Of a stretch of 64,000 nucleotides of DNA, positions 45,690 through 60,553 are shown one piece after another. A program made the position numbers and the translations under genes. The notes beneath the pieces were generated by a model. That model made no database searches. It saw nothing but the letters and a program-made list of their open reading frames with translations, and was not told the DNA's origin. How positions within the stretch are numbered: the stretch's first letter is position 1; every line of letters begins with the position of its first letter. Source of the DNA: Glomus cerebriforme (taxonomy: Eukaryota; Glomeromycota; Glomeromycetes; Glomerales; Glomeraceae); contig QKYT01000038.1 in assembly GCA_003550305.1 (NCBI GenBank), positions 144,145 through 208,144 of the forward strand, read 5' to 3'.

Positions 45690-46295
45690 AGAAAAAAAGA
45701 AATATTACAGTAATCTTTTAATAAGGGTTAATTATTTATATTTAAATAATATATATTTCCTTTTTATTATAAAAGAGATCTTTTTGCAATATATGTATAA
45801 TTATTGTTTGAAATAAGATGCTAATTTACTGTAATATGGTTAGGTTAGTTATTATTTAATATAGATAAAACAAAATTTTGTTACCTAATTATTATATTTT
45901 AATTTTTTCATTTTTATTGCCATTACACTTTTTATACCTTCTTTTCATTTATTTTACTTTTAAAAAAATGATGTAATATGTAAAGTTTTATAATATATAA
46001 AAACCTAACAGTAATAGAACTTCTGGTACTTTTTTTAATTATTGTATTTAGAAAAGTCAATAAGAACCAAATAGAATATATTTAATCTTCAATTTTCAAT
46101 TGCTAATATCTATTTTTACTATTTTTATTTTTATTTTTGATACTTAATGGGTAAAGTAAATAAGATCTAAAAACCATTATTAATACAAAAAGAGACAATA
46201 CATTAAATTTGTATTTATACAAAAAAATATATATATATATTTCTTAACCAAATACAGTATATTCAATAATACTAATGAATTATTTACTAATTCTA
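45690..46295. other. Convergent spacer
   Basis: 606 bp of AT-rich 3' flank between the J-protein and ABCD transporter genes. No gene seen. Confidence 0.5.
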
Positions 46296-49200
46296 CTAAT
46301 TCACAACGTCATTCTTTTTATCTTCTGGTATTCCCAATTGTAATTCCTTATTAATTTCTGCAATTCTAGCTTTATTGGATTCTACATCTTTTAATTTAGC
46401 TTCTAATGCTGCAACTTCATTATCTAAAGACATGCGTTCTTCCTTTGTACCAATTGTTTCAAACTTCCATGTCCCTTCATCTCCACTAAGAAGTAAAAGA
46501 TGTGTATGATATTTGAATAAAGATGGTCGATGAGATATAGTAACAAGAGCTGTGAAAATTATTTTTTAAAAAACCATAATGATTAGAATTCATTTCACAA
46601 ACATATATGTATATAAGGAATGGATATTATAAAAGTTGTAAAATACTCACTAATATTAATATCTTTTGCATGTTGATACATTAATCCTTCAACATCGGAG
46701 CTGACAGCACTTGTACCTATTTGTAATAAATGAATAATATTGTTATTATTGTTATTGTAGAGGAACAAAAATTTAAACACAAAATTGTACACTTACATTC
46801 GTCAAGAATTGCAAATCGAGGTCTGTGATAAAAAAGTCTAGCCATGCCGATCTGATTAAACATAATTAAGAAATTTTTAAAATTTTTATCATGAAAAAAA
46901 AAGTAAAGTAAAGAAATATCTTATTATTTACCCTTTGCTTTTCACCACCAGAGAAAACGTCTTTCCATTCTTTCTTTGTTTCCCATCCACCTTCACGGTT
47001 TGGAATATTTTCCAAATGGACGTTTCGTAATATACCCATTAACTCTTCATCTGTTCGATTATTACGGATCATATCCGCATGAGAATGCGGATAAATTATT
47101 CTAAAAAGGAATTATAAAAATAAGTAAGGATATGGTTTGAAAAAGATTTAAATAATTAAAAAATAAAGTACATACTGATCACGAAGAGTACCTATACTGA
47201 GATATGGACGTTGAGGAATATAGAAAATAGATCCAACATCTGGGCGGGAAAGTACACCACCTTATATTTTTGACGATAATCACGAATATAATTTTAATCA
47301 TTTACATTATAAAAACATGTATATGAACAAAAATAAACACTTCTAATCAATTAACTTACGGAAAACGGGCCATAGTCTAGAAATAGCTCTTGCAATACTT
47401 GTTTTTCCGACTCCATTAGGTCCAGTAACCAATAAATGTTCACCTGGATTTATTACTACGTCCAATCCTTTTATTAATTCATCGCCACCTCTCTCATTTC
47501 CTGGATTTGGTGCAACAATGGGAACTCCTTCGAATTTGATACCATCGTAACCAAATTTAACCTCTCCACGAATATCATCAAGTGAATAGAATTCTTGGTC
47601 TTCTGGGAAAGATGCCGGACGAGGAGTAGCAACATACTCACTTGCATACAAAGAATGAAGGACTGAAAGCAAATTGTAGACTCGGGAAGTGTAACCAGCG
47701 AGTTCTGCTAGTTCTTTGTATGAATACATCATACGACCACCAGCATCTGCCAGTGATATCATAAGTCTAATATGGGATATTAAAGAACAATTAAACACTG
47801 TCGCAACTAGCTAAAAGTATTCTTACTCATTATTATTCAATAAATTACCTCTTATTTGTAATAAAACCTTTGGTGCGATCTCTCTCTTTTCCATGATTTT
47901 CAGTACCACCCTGTATTTCATTTTTCCCACCTTGTCCGCCATATGCAGGAAAAAATACTGGTACGGAACATCCTAAAAGTCCCATGGCACTCCAAAAATA
48001 CTTAATTACAAAATCTTCAAACATATTATATGCAATACGTATTTTGAAGATGGAATTTATATGCTTAACTAATCGAAGATATGTACGTTCCAAAATAGAA
48101 TGCTCTAATTCAGCTCCATGATAAAAAGCAATTTCTTCAGCATTTGTAATTAAACGAGTATGTGCTGCACGGAAATCTCCTTCCAATTTTGCTTCAACTG
48201 CTGCTAACTTTCCAAAAGCTGGTGTAACTTGTCTTAAGATCCAAGCTGTTAATAAATAATTTCCAAATAATCCCAACATTCCAAATAAACCAATACTTTT
48301 CGTTAATTGATAATTAAAAATAATCGTATCCAATACTGGTTTGCCCAGATTTGAATACAATGAAGCAAGCCCATCGCAAAAGCGACCAATATCGGTTGTT
48401 ATAAACCTAATTAAAATATGGTTAATTTATTTATATTTTAAAGAATTGAAAAGAAAATAAAAAAAAATATAGACTTAACTGGTCAGCTCCTTCGATCCTA
48501 TTATCAAGGTTAATAGCTTTATAATAAGCATTCTGATCATTCAAGTAAAGATCATGTACATATCTTGTCAATCGCGTTCGAAAAGCGATAGACAACTTTG
48601 ATTGAAAATATCGAATCTTTTTATTTTCAACCCACAAGTGAAATAATGAATTAATATATATTTTACAATGATGAAAGAGCAAAAGTACTAATGAAAAATG
48701 AATTTACCATACTATTAGTATAAGTTGCAGGGATAGCAATGAGAAACCAATAGGCGATCCCCTTAAGGAATTCTTTACCATTTGCTGCTACCTGTATAAA
48801 ATAAATATCTAGATCCTTATAATTTGCACTCTTTTTTTGAAGAATCAAATAAAAATATTTACCAAATCTCTAACAATTCGTCCATCCAGTTTTGCTACTA
48901 TTATACTTAACCATGTTCTTAAAACTAAAAATACGGAGTGTAATAACAAGATAACAACCTCTTTTGAACGAACTTTTGGAAGAATTATTTTAAAAATGGC
49001 AGCTAGTTGTCTAAAAAATACTTTATTTACACCAACCCTTTGAATACCGCTAGTAGGAGGAGGAAAAAGTTTTTTGTGTTTCTTAAAAGTTTCTGGTGGA
49101 ATCGGACGAACAGTAACTTTTGAGGTACGATCCTTATAAGGGACAGTTAAAGTATATTTTTTATTTCCAGGAACAGGGCCATCATATAAATCAGCTCTAT

Positions 49201-49420
49201 TATTAGCGGTTCGTGTCAAAGAACGTCTTGTTTGAGCTCCCTCCGCCTGTTTCTTATAAATATAATTCGTGATGTATGCAGCAATTGATATTACAACTAT
49301 CGAAATTGCTGCTTTAGTCTTATTTCTAGTCTGGCGCGAGTTACCATTATTAGGGGTCGGATTCAGAACTGCCTGTATTGCCGAGGGTAATTCGCTAACT
49401 GGTTTCGAAAAAGCTACCAT
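46296..49420 (-). CDS. Peroxisomal ABC half transporter, ABCD/PXA family (very-long-chain fatty acyl import)
   Basis: Ten exons (48863-49420, 48708-48791, 48480-48616, 47849-48406, 47360-47766, 47176-47260, 46932-47100, 46797-46851, 46651-46716, 46296-46549) close in frame to 790 residues. The N-terminal half is the ABCD membrane domain, with [11 protein letters not shown] and [14 protein letters not shown] (region before the EAA-like loop) and [14 protein letters not shown] (the EAA-like motif). The nucleotide-binding domain has Walker [11 protein letters not shown]-loop YIPQRPY, signature FSGGEKQR, Walker B FAILDECTSAVS and H-loop ISHRP, all intact. Family members import activated very-long-chain fatty acids into peroxisomes as dimers. 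The short Gly-rich stretch [12 protein letters not shown] near residue 430 is unusual. The acceptor of exon 3 (AAAAAG) is weak but gives the conserved text. Confidence 0.93.
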
Positions 49421-50150
49421 ATCGACCTAATATGAATAAGACCGAATATGCTTGAATCCTTCTCAGTTAATAAGAAACGTTTATTCGGTCTCTAATGTTT
49501 TTTATTTTAACGTTAACTAAATACGAGGTTGACGTTCCACATGGTTGGCTGAAAAAGCATCTATTTTGATTATGATAAAATTCATCGATTACGATTACGA
49601 ATTTTTATTGGTTTTATAATATTAAAAACTTTGCCACCAAAAATATAGTGTCGTGATTACATTTTGATTCTCTATTAACGCGAAACTTACAATTTTGCTT
49701 TGGTAAGATAGTAGTCTAGTATAAAATTTACTTTATGCTACAATATTAATCGACACAAATTTCAAAGTATCATCATTATTTTCATCAGGCTTCGTTTGTT
49801 TGTCGGCTTTGTGATTTCGCATTGTCGTTCATTCATAAGATTTCGCTATTTAAAAGTGTTAAAAAGTGTAGATTTGGTTTGGTCATCATAATGTTCATAA
49901 TGTTGACGGAAAAGTAGAACATCAAATCTATTAAGACAAATTACAGTCGAATTATTTAAAGTTCAGTGTAACGTAAATTGTGCCAGAATTATACTTGGAT
50001 TTTAGCGCGTACGGCGTACCACCTCTCGAGTTGTTGCGAGAATAATAAAGTCGTATAGGAGCATCTTGCGTTGCAATTATTTCATCTGTGTCGTTCACTC
50101 AACCCGTGATAGCTTTCAAAATTTAACGCGAAGATTCACTTCTAGAGAAA
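49421..50150. promoter_or_regulatory. Divergent intergenic region (ABCD transporter / HAUS8-like)
   Basis: 730 bp, less AT-rich near 49980-50150. It holds both 5' flanks. No other feature identified. Confidence 0.45.
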
Positions 50151-51802
50151 ATGTCTACCCAAAATTCTGACGCGAAACACGTGAGATTTATCGAGTTAAG
50201 AGACAATTTTTGGTTTTCTCATATTTTATGATATGAAGTGGAACTAATATCGATTAATTGTTCATAGGCCTAACAAGGATAATACATTTGCAGAGAAAGA
50301 GTCTACTACGTCTACCATTGTTGAACAGAAACACAAGAAAAAAAGTATTATTTAAATTTATTAAAGTTTATTTTCGAATTGCATCATTTAATTAGAAATT
50401 ATCTTCAATAGCTCGTGAAGTTCAATCGCGTTATATGCAATCCGCTTCGAACAATTCTAATGATAAGAATGTTGCATCAAATAAGAATCAGGATAGTAAA
50501 AAAACTGCTGCATCCGATGCATCCAAACCATTCGTAGGAAGTAACAAACTCAATGTCAAACCCATCAAGGTTGTACAGAAGCAATTGGGCATGTCTCAAC
50601 AGAAACGTAAGGCTGAAACATTAAAATTCACATTTGCTCAAACGACTTTGAACAAAAATCAAGGTATATAACACATGTCAGAATTCCTGTTACTTTACAT
50701 ATACGTATATTAATTCATCTTTTGTATAAAACAGCGAGCCAGGTGAGATTAAATTAGAAGTTTAAGTTTGCAGTTTTTTAAATAAAATTCAAGCCTACCT
50801 ATTTTTCGAAGAAAAGAATCAAAAGGTCACCTTACAAGATAACCATATTCCAACTGAGGTGAGGTTTATTAAATAAAAATAAATACACTGCTTTCGCCGA
50901 TAATTAATTGTTTTCTTTAATTAGAATCGTAATTTAGATGATGAATTAATAATGCTAAATGCGCGATTAACGCAATGGTGTTTATTGAACGCCAAAGCAG
51001 AACACGCATTTGAGTTTCAAAAACGAACCGCAGAGGTATAGTTCATTTGAATTATTGTTAAATAATGAAGTAATATTAATAATTTATCTTTAGGCACAAT
51101 TATTGGATGCATGGGAATTGCTTGTCAAGAAACAAGAAGAATTATCAAAGACGAGTCGTAAATTTACATTGGAAAAAGAAATCATATTCTTAAATACGAC
51201 TTTAAAACTTCAGGTAATTCAGTTTAAACTTTTTTTTTACAATATCGGGAATTAAAAATATTTCCTTTTACGATAATTTAGCAAAACATTTTGTTACAAA
51301 TCAACCAACATTTCGAGAATTTTAAGAAAAATTACATTGCATTCGCGTCATCTTTAACAAGTACTACAACTGCAATGCCAATTGCCAATATAATAACTGG
51401 AGAATTAGGTATTCTTAACTCGAAATAAATTCTTACTTTATTAGTTTTTTAAGCCTGGTTTATTTTTTTTTCCACAAAATTTCACAGGTCAATTAAAGGA
51501 TGAAATTATTACGTGTTCACTAGCAGCAGAAGATGTTTTACGAAAATGGGACATGGAGTCACCATTGGTAAGATTTATTATATTTTTTCATTTTTAAAAA
51601 GAAGTTATATTTAATTTTTATAACACGTCTCTGAAATCAGATACATGATGTCGCTTACTCCATGTCCGCATTGTGTATGAATATCAAAGAAGGTATTCAA
51701 GAGTTAAATGAGTGCAATGCTCTTCTTCGCGAAATTTCTGAAGCTGAAACTATTGAAGCTAGCTTGAGAATACAAAAAGTCGAAACCATTAATGATACAT
51801 AA
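50151..51802 (+). CDS. HAUS augmin-like complex subunit 8-like protein
   Basis: Nine exons (50151-50194, 50268-50344, 50412-50663, 50794-50858, 50925-51035, 51094-51213, 51282-51408, 51488-51567, 51641-51802) close in frame to 345 residues. The first 110 residues are basic and disordered and contain REVQSRYMQSA, which matches the conserved RYxQ motif of HAUS8/Hice1. The rest is helical coiled coil (DELIMLNARLTQWCLLNAKA, then QKRTAEAQLLDAWELLVKKQ). HAUS8 in animals and plants binds microtubules through its basic N-terminus and anchors augmin for branching nucleation. Exon 1 uses a GTTAAG donor; the nearer GTGAGA would break the frame. The acceptor of exon 4 (TTCAAG) is weak. The family call rests on layout and one short motif. 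Confidence 0.62.
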
Positions 51803-52410
51803 TCAAACAGTCAAGATAAACTAAGTTACTGAAATAATAGACACTTGTTATCATTGAAAATTATTGTCTATAACAGCTATAAATTTAAATAAAATTATTC
51901 AAACTACAAAAAAAAAGAAAATCCAATCTATATAAACTATCAACTTAACCTATAAACCTAATTATGGTAATAAATTTTAATTTATTGTTTATTTATCTAA
52001 TTTAATTTTAGATTCGGTCAAAATTTGCAATAATTTTTCTTTATTAAAATCGGATGATTAAATTTGTGTTCAATATTAATATAAATTTCTATGAAAAATT
52101 GTGATTGTTAAATTACATAAAAAATTGACTAATCAAATTTTGTAATTCAGCCCAGCAATTTCACATTATATTACTGGACGAATTGTGATTTTCTAGCTGC
52201 ATTTGTTATATTTTTGGCCAGAATTTGAGGTACGTGACCAGATCCTGGGCCAAATAAACGGAAACAATCGGCCGAATACAAAGACTATAAATTATAGAAC
52301 AATACATTTTATGTAGTTTTTGTAATTACGAGAAAAACAAAAAAACTGAACCTATTTTATACCTGTTCTTTTGCCTGTTGTGATTCGTCTCCGTGATTGA
52401 ATAATAAAAA
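51803..52410. other. Intergenic spacer
   Basis: 608 bp between the HAUS8-like stop and the SANT gene start. AT-rich, then a more mixed 200 bp likely to be promoter. Confidence 0.45.
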
Positions 52411-53434
52411 ATGACAAGTTCACAAGAAGAAGCCCCTGTTAAAGTTACGCCTACATCAACTCCAGTATCAACTCCAGCTACTCAATTTAGGTTCAAGGTT
52501 AACAAAACTTATCATAACAAAATGCACGTCCCGCGAAGAAAAACTGTTTATAACTTTTACGAGTTCGTAAGTATTGTTTTTTAAGTTAAACCAATTATCA
52601 CGTTTGGGTAGGCTTAGTTACGATTGAGAAGTCCTAAACCTAACACCTATCTGTTTTCTAATCTTTTTAACTAAATAAATTTTTAATCGAATAGCAAAAG
52701 AAGTGCCTCGAACTATCTGCCGATTACTATCAAGGTATCTCGAACCTTTTAAAAGAAACCGACGTCTCATTATTTTTAGCGCCGCCAATGCCGGGAACGG
52801 ATCCCCTCCATATTATTAACGAGACTGGAATGGTAATCAGTGGTATGCTAAATCCGGGCTTGGGTGAATATGCAGTTAGTCCCCAAAATTATAGTAATAA
52901 AAAATTAAAAAGACATGGGAGGGATGATATTTCAGCAAGCGGTGAAGAGGCTTACAGTTCCGAAAATCAAAAAGCACCAAAACATAGACGAGCACCAAGA
53001 CAACTTTGGACAGACGATGAAGTAGAACGGTTGAAGACGGCCCACGACAAATATAGTGGCGATTGGGAATTAATTATCAAGGAATTTGAGCCTGAACGTA
53101 CCAGGTACGTGAGAGATTCTTGTATTTTACAATTGATAATTCGAAATGTTGATTGAAATTTGTCGGATAGAAAACTTTTATTTCCGTGTTTGTGTTTAAT
53201 AATTAATTATAATCACTGTAAATTTTTTATAGGATTCAAATCTTCCAGAAGGCACGCCAGATGGGACTTCGCGCCGTCGAATCAGGGAAATTGATCGATC
53301 TTTCAAAACCTAACTCGATCATCGAATATAATAATGTACCGGGAGACGAAGGAGAGTTCGAACAAGAAAATGTCGCTGGCGATTGGGTACAAGAAGACGA
53401 TGATGCTGCAAATGATGGTTCAAACGATGGTTGA
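52411..53434 (+). CDS. SANT/Myb-like domain protein, function unknown
   Basis: Three exons (52411-52566, 52695-53104, 53233-53434) join to 255 residues. After a Thr/Pro-rich start, a conserved-looking region (KTVYNFYEF-QKKCLELSADYY) precedes a linker. A SANT/Myb-type helix bundle is centred on residues 150-200: RQLWTDDEVERLKTAHDKYS, GDWELIIKEFEPERTR, and IQIFQKARQMGL, with Trp at the first and second conserved positions and Phe replacing the third. The C-terminus is acidic (VQEDDDAANDG). Such domains bind DNA or histone tails, so a nuclear role is likely. The third helix is split by an intron, and read-through would stop within 20 codons. Confidence 0.75.
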
Positions 53435-54379
53435 GAAAATCGAGCAATAGATCATTTATATATATTCTTTTTTAATTCTCTCTGTTTTATTATATCTAAA
53501 TAGCCGCACGTCTTTACTTTCTTTTCTTGATTCTTTACTTCAACTAGTGTACATAGATCGCGGTTATATCCTTCCACTCAAAAACTCTTGATTTCTCGAT
53601 GTTATAAATTGTGGTACCGATTTTAATGAATCGCGACACTTAACATCAATATAATTTCTTTTTTTATTTACTTTTACATTCTTTGCGGGCGTAGTATCTG
53701 AAAAAAAAAATAATGTTTTCGCAAACTATTGCGTAATTAAAAAAAAAATTTTTTGAAATAAACATTTTGAAAACTAAACGTGGATAAAATCACGTGTAAA
53801 AAGAATCCCGAGATCATTGTGTATTCATTTTTTTTCCTTTGAGACTTCAAAACATCGTTACTTATAAGTAAGCACGGGAAGGGAATTAGAGAAGGAAATA
53901 ATGATCAATTTTTATTTTTATGGTGAGTAAAATAGTGTACAATCCAAATAATTTGCTAATGTTTCACACGCGGAGGATATCATACATTCCATTCGTTTTC
54001 TTTTATTCCGAATAAAAAGTCGCATTTACGCGCACAATAATATATCATCTTATACAGTTAGTAATAAATTAAATGTAGTTTGATGATCCTCAAAATTTAT
54101 TTTGACCCAAATTTTCGTCAATAACTGATAATATCAAAAAAAAAGCCTTAAGAGCTAGTTTTTTAAAATCATTCGTTTATGTGCTGCATACCCGCATGGA
54201 CGCATGTTATGTTGTTACTTGATATTCCACAAATTATTCCGCGTCCTTGTTTGAAAATTTATTTACCCGAGTAACACAGTATTACTTGAGATTATTAGCT
54301 ACTTTTGAACTCCACGTTTACATACACCATTTCTTATTGAGATTTATTTTTGATATCACACATCTGAATTGTAAAAAAA
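53435..54379. other. Intergenic region upstream of the NDR kinase
   Basis: 945 bp; the 3' end of the SANT gene and a long 5' region of the kinase gene. A and T runs near 53700-53840; no other gene seen. Confidence 0.45.
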
Positions 54380-56516
<2,137 letters not shown>

Positions 56517-57613
56517 ATTATTATTTATTTTTTAAGTTGATAAGGTGAGAAGAAATTAAAGAAGAACGACATTGTATTATTATTTATTTTTACAAATTTT
56601 TGGTAGAAAAAAATTATGTTTGTATTCCGAGACAAATCTCATCAATTTCGGCAACAAAAAGAAAAAAAAAATTTCATGATTAGGCCGAAATTTTTGTTAA
56701 CAATTAAAAGGTTTTACTTCTTTAAACTTTTATCATACAAAATTTATAAAGAAATATTATTTAAATTATTAATGTATGTATAGAATTATTTTTAACATTG
56801 AAATTATATTATCATCAAAGTATCAAAATTTATGTTGATGTGATACTAAAGTTTCCTAGACATTCATATTAAAAATGTTAGAGTAATATTATAAAACTCA
56901 CAAAATAATTTTTAAATAGACATCAAATGATTATGTTTAGGTTTAGTTATGATTAACATCATGAAAAGACACACACATTATTATTTTCATTATAATAAAC
57001 AATATCAATTACTTTTCAAATTATTTTACTTTAAATTATATAATTGAGATTATTGAGATTAAAATTTTAAAATTTTATTTAACAAAAGATGTTAACAAAA
57101 TATTCTACTATTGATCTGTTTTATTAACAACTCCACCCTCATCATCAAAATACTACAGCTGAGATACAAAAAAATATATATATATAGAGTGAAAAATGGT
57201 GAACTAAAAGAAAGAAAAGAAAAAAAAGAAAAGAAAATTTTCGACAATATTTGAATATGAATTATATACAAAGTTTTGACATTTTCACTCATCTAAAAAA
57301 AAAAAAAAAAATACTAACAGTGATTGATGTAAAGATAAAAAAAACTTTCCCGTCTAAAGAAATCAGGAACCAAAACTACTGGGTTACTATACATAATAAA
57401 GAAAACAGGAATATTTTTTTAATTCTTGTTTTTTTATCATACAAGAAAAAGACAAGCAGCACAAAATTTTTTTCGAAAATTTTAAGAATCCCCAAAATGA
57501 ATAAGACAATTTTTTTAATATAATCCAAAAATATCAAACCTTTTCAAACACTCTTGATAATTCTACGTTATTTAATTCTTTTATTTTTTATTTTTTTCTT
57601 TTTTTTTTAGATT
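56517..57613. other. Convergent intergenic region
   Basis: 1.1 kb of AT-rich DNA with an A run at about 57295-57310. Open frames here are low-complexity and not believable. Confidence 0.45.
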
Positions 57614-57964
57614 TTATTTCTTAGAAGAACCTTGAACGGTAATATTAAGATTGATCGTGACGGGTAGTTCGACTTCTTCACCATCGATCTCTACCTTAAT
57701 CTTTCCTTTTGGAACAGATGCTGTCCAACCATAACCGCCAGAACTATTCTTATGAGGTTTAGCGGTCAAAGTGTACAATGGTTCATTTTCAGTTGGTGGA
57801 TTATCGGTAACTGTATCACCGTTTTTGGTAGTATTTTCTTCCTCTTCTTTTGTTTTATCTTTATCTTCTTCAACCTCTTTTTTAGAAGAGGATTCTTCAT
57901 GTTCCTCTTCTTCTTTTTCGGTAGGAGGATAAGAAATTACCACTTTAAGTTCTTGAGCCTTCAT
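57614..57964 (-). CDS. Small acidic protein, or second exon of the gene starting at 58423
   Basis: Open frame of 116 residues from an ATG at 57964. The first strand (KAQELKVVISYPPTE) is followed by a Glu/Lys-rich acidic stretch of 50 residues. A compact C-terminal part follows (LYTLTAKPHKNSSGGYGWTA, then KIKVEIDGEEVELPVTINL) that looks like a beta-rich domain. No known family was recognised. Reading on the minus strand, GAAG at 57961-57958 could serve as an acceptor in frame with the donor at 58222. The product would then be one 183-residue protein joining the basic and acidic halves. Confidence 0.6.
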   Translation of the reverse strand: MKAQELKVVISYPPTEKEEEEHEESSSKKEVEEDKDKTKEEEENTTKNGDTVTDNPPTENEPLYTLTAKPHKNSSGGYGWTASVPKGKIKVEIDGEEVELPVTINLNITVQGSSKK

Positions 57965-58207
57965 GAAATTTTTTTGGGTTGGAAGACTAGTATCGGTTTT
58001 CTAAATTGTTGTTTTGATCGCGGTAAATATTTAAAGACAAATCCCATAAATAAATATTTCATATATATCTGCTGATAAGGATTTTTTTTAAAAAAAATTT
58101 CCTCAAAAGAAAAAATAAAACGCGTCTTTTTTTGCTTAGTCCTCCCTTTCTCCAAAAACCTTTCTGGCTTTGAGTATTATTAATATACGTCCTCTAAAGG
58201 CAAAAAA

Positions 58208-58423
58208 TTAGGACATACTAACCTCAGTTTTGGCTTTCTTGGTTCCAGTTGTTTTAGTCTTAGAAGTTGAAGCAGTTGTTGCTGCAGCTTTAGCTTCTTC
58301 GGCTTTAGTTTTCGCGGCACGTCTAGGATTGGTCTTACGTTCAACTGTCGCTTCTTCGGAAGTTTGTTTTCTCTTACGTGCGGAGGTTTTTTTAGTAGTA
58401 TCGTCAGCAACTTCGGTAGTCAT
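58208..58423 (-). CDS. Small basic Lys/Ala/Thr-rich protein, or first exon of a two-exon gene
   Basis: Starts MTTEVADDTTKKTSARKRKQ and continues as a Lys/Ala/Thr-rich chain, like histone-H1-tail or HMG-like nuclear proteins. It ends either at a stop after KTEVSMS (71 residues) or at a GTTAGT donor at 58222 after KTE (67 residues). The donor, and the lack of another gene in the next 260 bp, make a two-exon model with 57614-57964 attractive. The basic-then-acidic composition would suit a chromatin or ribosome-biogenesis protein, but this is inference. Confidence 0.55.
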   Translation of the reverse strand: MTTEVADDTTKKTSARKRKQTSEEATVERKTNPRRAAKTKAEEAKAAATTASTSKTKTTGTKKAKTEVSMS

Positions 58424-60550
58424 TTTTTTTTAGTTTATAAACAAAAAAATACTGGAGATACGTTATTTATTGAACTTTGAACAGAAATTTTTGTTAAAAA
58501 GTTTGTTTATGGGAAAACTATAAAAAAAAAATTTTTTTGTTTTAAGGAAAAGTAATGCCGTTATTTATTTTTGCGGGGAAAACAGACTATGCGGACTATG
58601 CGGTTGTGCCGGATGGGTGTGATGAATAATATAGTATGCACGATATGATATGATTAAATATAATATGACATATCTGATATAGTATTTGACTTTTTTTTTT
58701 GTGAATACATATATATGTATTGTGTAAAAAAAAAGGTTTATTTCTCGATTCTTTTCAAGTTAAATTCTTTATGCATAACAAGATTATTTCAGGGTTTTTT
58801 TCATCATGAATGAAGAGTTATTTATTAAAAAAGTTTGAAACTTATAATTGATTTCTATTTAAAAATATTCGTCGTTGTACTTGCACTCAGAAGGTCATTG
58901 CAAATCTATCTCGATTTAGATTCTGCACTTTATTTTTTTAGAATATTGTTCTTAATTGTTTTTAAGAATAAAGGAACCTTTTTTTTTCTAGGTCGTTTCC
59001 CTTTCACACTCTAACTTTTTGATGAGCTATTTTTCATGAGGTAAACTTCCTGCCAAAATAATAGTCATTTTGTTTCTGTGCATAATAAAATAATAAATTA
59101 TTTTTTTTTCTCTTAAGTGTAAATTCTATTAAGCATATCAGATAATATTTTATATATTATACACCATTCATATATTGTTTAAGTATAAATTTATGCCGAA
59201 TTTTGTATACATAATATATATACATTATACCGATTAAAATTTTAATTTTTTTTATGTTCTTTTTTTTCTTCCTTTTATTACCATATTTCTTTATTTTATA
59301 ATGGTTATTTGAGAATTTTTTACCTTTAGTTCTATTGAATTTTATAATAATACTTATGAAGAACTTTTGTAATAAAAATATTATGTTAATTACTTTATAG
59401 ATGTGATGATATAATACTACTAAATATTAAAAAAAAAGTTAAATGTAATAATTATAATATTATATGCAAATATATTTTTAAATATATTAATAAAAGAAAT
59501 ATAATTTAATTATTGACTTCTCAATTAAAAAAAAATTTAATCATTAAAAACTTTAGAAATAATATAACAAATGATAACTAATAGAAATTAATATAAAAAT
59601 AACTAAGCATTTTAAATAAAATGGATGGAATAATATTAATATTCTTTTTCTTTTCTTTTCAGTTTAATTTGGATTAAGATTTTAATTTCAATAAAAAAAT
59701 TTATAAATATTAAATAAATAATTAGTAATATAATTTTTAAATATTATTTTAGTTTATATAATAATAAATTTGTTTATTATTAAAAATCCAAAAAAAAATT
59801 TAAAAATAATTAAAATTACTAATTTTAATTTTTTTTTTTTTTTTTTAAATGAGATATTTAAATTAGTTTATTAACTTATAAGTTAATTTAAAAAAAAAAT
59901 CTAAATTATAAAATAGTTTCTTTACAAAAATATGCAAAATTACAACTATATATAATCTATATGATAATAATGTAATCATCATGTAAAATCTTTTTTTTTT
60001 ATTAAATATAAAAATATATAGTTATTTTATAAGAAAAATGTAATTCAGATATTTTTGATGAAATATATACCAAAATAGATTTATAGAATTTAAAATTAAT
60101 ATGTGATTTAAAGATTAATTAATTTTTTATTTAATATTTTTTTTTTACTTATCTTAAGAATTGAACTAATAAATATTTTAGCCATATTATTAATATTTTA
60201 TATTTTACAATTTAATTATTATACTATTTAATTTTTTTAAATTATTTGTAATATAATTTATATTTATTTTAATTAAAAAACTTTTTAAAAAAATATGAAA
60301 ATATTTTTGAATATTAATAGTATAAAAAAAGCAATAAATTTTTATATTAATATATTTTCATTTTCATATTATAAAAAAATTATAATAAAATGAATTAAAT
60401 AAATTTCTATAAAACTATATTTACAAAATTTACAAATTTAATATATAAAATTCTATATATTTCTAAGTAAATCAATGTAAAATTATATAAAAGTTAAAAT
60501 AAAATTATTAAGAATTATTTTATATAAAATTATTAATTAATAAAAAGTTT
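58424..60550. other. Long AT-rich gene-free region
   Basis: 2.1 kb, extremely AT-rich from about 59100 on, with many A/T runs. No gene, RNA or structured repeat recognised. Confidence 0.45.
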
Positions 60551-60553
60551 AAT

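Noticed and set aside
50181..50186. GTGAGA as donor of HAUS8-like exon 1
   Set aside because: It leads to an immediate stop (GCC TAA); the GTTAAG 14 nt downstream keeps frame.
50735..50742. An 8-nt micro-exon (CGAGCCAG) in the HAUS8-like gene
   Set aside because: It has AG before and GTGAG after it and would keep frame itself, but no following acceptor then restores the conserved frame. Skipping it joins exons 3 and 4 cleanly.
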